Assembly: GCF_008831285.2 (NCBI RefSeq) | Contig: NC_045147.1 | Coordinates: 12,343,427 to 12,403,426 of the forward strand | Direction: 5' to 3' | Source of the DNA: Nymphaea colorata | Lineage: Eukaryota > Streptophyta > Magnoliopsida > Nymphaeales > Nymphaeaceae | DNA length: 60,000 nt | Shown here: in pieces, positions 56,101 through 60,000 of the stretch | How the letters are laid out: each line of letters opens with the position of its first letter | Numbering within the stretch: the stretch's first letter is position 1 | The notes under the pieces: generated by a model | What the model was told of the DNA's origin: nothing | The model's database searches: none | What the model saw: the letters and a program-made list of their open reading frames with translations, nothing else | Made by a program: the position numbers and the translations under genes

Positions 56101-57790
56101 AAAACAAACTGTTAACTCTCTTTTGTTCATATGAGTAATTTAAACTGATCTATCGATTGCAGGATTCATGAGTCGAAATGTTGTTGTTAGACTGGCTGCA
56201 AAGTGGGAAAATTGATCAGAGGAATTGCAAGTTAGACAATCTTTGGGGTTCTCAAGTCTCACATTAATATATCACATTAAGTTTAATGGTCATTGCTGTT
56301 TCTGTTTCTTATTCTCATTCGTGAAAAGATTTCTGGTTGTGCATTCTTCTCTAAATCATCATCATGAGCTTCTTCTCCCTTTTTGCTTCTTCTGTAGTTG
56401 TTGCTACTAGTGAAATGTTCTAAACCAAACTTTTAAGAAAATTGACCTATATTCAGTTACTCATGCTAAGGAAAAAAAAAATGATGAATTACTCATCCAT
56501 TTTTATTCCAAAGCCTTGAGGTGCATAACTTAAGTTACCTGATAATATTTTGTCAACAATCATCTAGGAAATGAAGCTGAACATCCTAATGGAACCTTTT
56601 ATATTCACAACCAAGGAAAAATTATATCAGCCGTTCAGTTGATTCATTCACAATTTTTTTTTGTTTTTGCAGGTTTTCATCTCCATTGCTCTTATCCTTG
56701 GTGACGGCCTCTACAATTTTGTAAAGATTCTTGCTTTTACTGTCAGAAACTTATGCAGCCAACTTAAAAACAGAAATGTCAAACCAGGTAAAAGAAGAAG
56801 CAGATTAAAACAAAAGAAATCAGACTTCTGGGCTTTGCATAATTTTTTTTTCTCATTCTGTTTACAGTCGCTTATCAAAACCCAAATGAAGATCATGGAT
56901 TGAATGAGTTCTTCTTGAGAGAAAAAATTCCATTATGGTTGGCTGCGTCAGGATATCTGGTCCTTGCTGTGATCTCCACAATCTTAATTCCCCACATGTT
57001 TGTTGAGATGAGATGGTACTACGTGACACTAGCATACATACTTGCCCCTGCCCTGGGATTCTGCAACGCGTATGGGGCAGGTCTCACAGATATGAACATG
57101 GCATATAACTATGGCAAAGTCTCACTTTTCATTTTAGCTGCATGGGCTGGGAAAGATGGTGGTGGGGTCATTGCTGGCCTAGTTGGTTGTGGGCTAATCA
57201 AGTCGATAGTTTCCATCTCAGCTGACCTTATGCAGGATTTTAAAACTGCCCATTTGACTCTTACTTCTCCAAGGTCTATGGTAATAAGCCAAGCTATTGG
57301 GACGGCAATGGGATGTGTTGTTGCTCCCTTGACATTCTGGCTGTTCTACAAGGCCTTCGATGTGGGAGACCCAAATGGAGAATACAAAGCTCCCTATGCA
57401 CTTATCTATAGGAACATGGCTATACTTGGTGTAGAAGGCTTTTCTGCACTTCCACATCATTGCTTGCAGCTCTGCTGTGTTTTTTTTGCTTTTGCACTGC
57501 TGATGAATCTGGCCAGAGACTTGCTGCCAGACACTATTGGGAAGTATGCTCCTTTGCCTATGGCAATGGCAGTCCCATTTTTGGTAGGTGCTTACTTTGC
57601 AATCGACATGTGCATTGGAAGCTTGGTTAGATATCTATGGGGTAAACTTGACCACAGGAAGGCTACTGTGATGGTTCCTGCTGTTGCTTCTGGTCTTATA
57701 TGTGGGGAAGGGCTCTGGATCCTCCCTTCATCCGTATTAGCTCTGGCTAAGGTCAATCCACCCATGTGCATGAGATTCTCCGCAGTATAG
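53141..57790 (+). CDS. YSL: Yellow stripe-like metal-nicotianamine transporter, 7 exons
   Basis: Exons are 53141-53522, 54774-54946, 55341-55438, 55544-55678, 55760-55949, 56673-56787 and 56868-57790, all in frame, giving 671 residues, the usual YSL length. YSL proteins are OPT-family membrane transporters that move metal (mainly Fe, also Cu, Zn or Mn) complexes with nicotianamine or phytosiderophores. Seen here are [10 protein letters not shown] before the first membrane segment, [123 protein letters not shown] and [19 protein letters not shown]. Many hydrophobic segments are present throughout. Exon 2 ends AAG/GCAAGT, so intron 2 appears to be GC-AG. The open frame upstream starts with GTG; the ATG at 53141 (or 53144) is chosen. 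The sub-clade (perhaps YSL5/7/8) and substrate are not settled. Confidence 0.94.
54947..55340 (+). other. GC-AG intron in the YSL gene
   Basis: Exon 2 must end after codons for VPLRK and resume with [10 protein letters not shown] to match the family and stay in frame. The donor at that point is AAG/GCAAGT, the standard consensus for the rare GC-AG class. The acceptor is TTTTGCAG. The GT four bases further on would shift the frame. Confidence 0.8.
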
Positions 57791-58796
57791 TTGTTGAAGG
57801 AATGAGTGGCATGTACAAGTGAGGACCATTTCCACATTCTTTTGTTCAGTGACTGCACCAGATTTCTTCAAAAGATCATCAGATGAATTATTCCTCGATG
57901 CATGCAACTAGTTTAAGATGGTGGCAAGCTTGTGTCAACAATGGGAAAAGTATGGCGACTTAATAAGCTTCCTCATGAATCAAAAAGATAATCATCCTAA
58001 TATTATCAGCTGACACTGCTGCTGCCTGCTACGGTTCAGTAATCACGAAATCCTTTGCCCGGAAGAAAAGGAAGAAAGTATGTCAGTACTCAGTAGCAGT
58101 TCAAAGTCTTCTCATGCACCATAAACTATCCGAAAACATTGGATATTTCCTATCAATCTGGATGCTTCTTGCCTGCAATTTATTGTCATTTAATTGTCAT
58201 TAAGTCTGCAAATGTAATATTAATTATTAATCAACAGGCCTTTTCTGTAGCATATTTTGTGAACCAAACTCCTACCTCCTTCAAGCGAGCATGAATTATA
58301 TGGTATCAATGTTGTGAGCGTCGGTTTTGGAAGTGAATCGTGCTGCAAAACAATAAAAAGAATCCGCTGTAACGTCGGCATTGAATCGATTTATCTTGAT
58401 TTATTAATTAGAAAAGCAAATATTCCTAATTTAAAACAATTAAACAATGAAAAACAAACATGAAAATTCAAAAGTTGTACCAAACTGCCTCGTTTTAGCA
58501 ATTGGGCAGGTACATTCCGATTTCGAAGACGACGGAGAGCGCTCGGGAATCAGAGACACCTCAGTGAAGTTAAAAATGCTGAACTTGGGAACTTAACTTT
58601 TGGTGTCATCATTCCATTTATTCATGAATCCATATTTTTTCGACGAATAAAACAATAAAAATGAAGCTTCAGGGAGATTTAACAGAACTGAGTGGCAAGA
58701 AACTCTCACACTCAATGAGCCTAAGGTGAAATCTCGTGGTTGCCTTCGGATTTCAGCGCATCACTTCGATCGAAAACACGCACCCTAGTTAAAGTT

Positions 58797-58860
58797 AAAA
58801 GAATGTACTATAGGTTCATCCAGGCCTTAAAAGAATGTCCTGTAGGTTCATCCAGGCCTT
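58797..58860. repeat. Two tandem 32-bp units
   Basis: The unit AAAAGAATGTACTATAGGTT plus CATCCAGGCCTT is repeated immediately with two changes (58797-58828 and 58829-58860). Confidence 0.9.
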
Positions 58861-59540
58861 AAACCAAGTCGGATCCTTCCGAAAGCAAACGAATGTCGGA
58901 TAGGGCTCTATGTCAAAGGCAGTTTCTATTAACTGAACATTAAAAAACAAAAATGAAGAAAGCGAGAAGTTTTTTTTTTTTTTTTTCGAAAGCAAGGCAG
59001 CAGATGGATGTTGGAACTGGAGGAGATGTAAGCCGCCCGGATTTGGGTCGTTTTCATTTTTTGCCGGGTTCAACTAATCAGATTTTATGTAATCGGATTC
59101 CGACCATTTTTTTCTTTTAAACCCAATTCGGAACTGACACTTTGTCTGTAATCGGATTAACTAATTAGGGGAACCCCACTCACATAAACATATCCTATAA
59201 TTCAGTTAGACGTTTTCTTTTCATATGGTCTGACTAAATGAGTTCAAAATGGAGTCAATAACCAGAGATATCCGGCTTATTCACATCCCTAGTATGAACT
59301 GAGAGAGTTTCATGAACCATAGATTTTTGTGCAAATTTTACATGAGCAAAAACATGCCGCCTCAAATCCATAAATTTAAAACTTGGGGTCCAAACAGCCT
59401 CCTTTGTTTTCAACACAAGAAGAATACACCTGAGATATGAGATTCAGACTGCACGATTTCGATTTTACCAAACTTTGTGCCTAGTACTCTTGATCTAAGG
59501 CTTATGCATTCTTAAGTTTGTGTATCGGGTGGCGCTTATC

Positions 59541-59705
59541 AAGGGCAGAGCCAAAAATTTCTGACTAAGGGGGACTAGTAATAAATTTAAAATTTTTAAA
59601 GAGCAACAACATATAAAAATGAGAAAAATTGCCTTGAGGAAACAACATAACAATAAATAGTTTTAATGCCTCTGTGTGGGAAATTGCCCACACCTGCCTC
59701 TACCC
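59541..59705. repeat. Dispersed repeat with GGGAAATTGCCC, copy 2
   Basis: It shares with 50242-50455, in order, AAGGGCAGAGCCA, GGACTAGTAATAAATTTAAA and CTCTGTGTGGGAAATTGCCC. Here the palindrome is imperfect. Confidence 0.6.
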
Positions 59706-60000
59706 ATGGCGCATATAGAATTTTGAACATTCAACATGCACCAAACACTGAAGCTAAATTGCTCCAAACTTAAGTGCAAGTCCCTAATGACCCATTTGGA
59801 TGCCAACTTTGAACACCAAATTTTTGCCAAATAAGGTCTAGGGCTTTTGACTTGGCCCCGTCATATGCATAATGATCAAGGTGTATGTGGCCTTGTACTA
59901 AATACTCGCATTAAATAAAAGGTGCCAATCGGACACATATGAGAATGTAGTCTTGTAATATACTAATACAGGTCCAAATCTAAATCCATTGAGAACCATA

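Larger units (their letters stand above)
57791..60000. other. Gene-free region downstream of YSL
   Basis: No gene is recognised. It contains a 32-bp tandem duplication (58797-58860), a T run (58971-58986) and a second copy of the GGGCAATTGCCC-type repeat (59541-59705). The minus-strand frame at 58816-59073 crosses the tandem repeat and the T run and has no family features. Confidence 0.6.

Noticed and set aside
58816-59073. An 85-codon minus-strand frame near the right end
   Set aside because: It crosses a tandem 32-bp repeat and a T run and has no family features.

Overview
This is nuclear DNA from a flowering plant. The window holds eight protein-coding genes, six of them split by GT-AG introns, set in AT-rich sequence full of dinucleotide microsatellites and small inverted- and tandem-repeat elements. 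The proteins are plant types: a GH29 alpha-L-fucosidase of the FUC1 type, two plant subtilases, a copper chaperone for Cu/Zn-SOD, a phospholipase D beta, a yellow stripe-like transporter and a homologue of the plant protein At1g01500. Nothing in the window fixes the species.

Layout. 1-3.3 kb: gene-free, with a large compound microsatellite and a tandem repeat interrupted by an insertion. 3.3-5.0 kb (+): FUC1-like alpha-L-fucosidase, 3 exons. 7.6-11.0 kb (+): Sm core protein SmD3, 5 exons. 11-17 kb: gene-free, with a diverged internal duplication. 17.1-19.4 kb (+): single-exon subtilase like SBT1.3. 20.1-23.2 kb (-): copper chaperone CCS, 6 exons, convergent with the SBT1.3-like gene. 25.0-32.5 kb (+): subtilase like SBT4.14/XSP1, 11 exons, with repeat-laden introns. 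32.5-36.4 kb: a GAGCTCGA-rich element with terminal inverted repeats and other repeats. 36.4-44.9 kb (+): phospholipase D beta, 10 coding exons. 45.5-46.3 kb (-): single-exon At1g01500-like protein with a C-terminal membrane segment. 46.3-53.1 kb: repeat-rich, gene-free. 53.1-57.8 kb (+): YSL metal-nicotianamine transporter, 7 exons. 57.8-60 kb: gene-free.

All exon joins below were made by hand, keeping the reading frame and splice dinucleotides and matching remembered family sequence. The seven larger models are full length with no internal stop. Several apparent long reading frames begin at TTG or GTG, so I moved those starts to the first in-frame ATG (fucosidase, SBT1.3-like, YSL, At1g01500-like).

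The genes do not form a pathway or an operon. The most informative regulatory signal is a near-complete miR398 complementary site in the last exon of CCS, which would tie this gene to the copper-economy circuit. The YSL gene appears to use a rare GC-AG intron. I found no evidence of an undescribed molecular system; the remaining novelty is mainly in repeats and gene structure.
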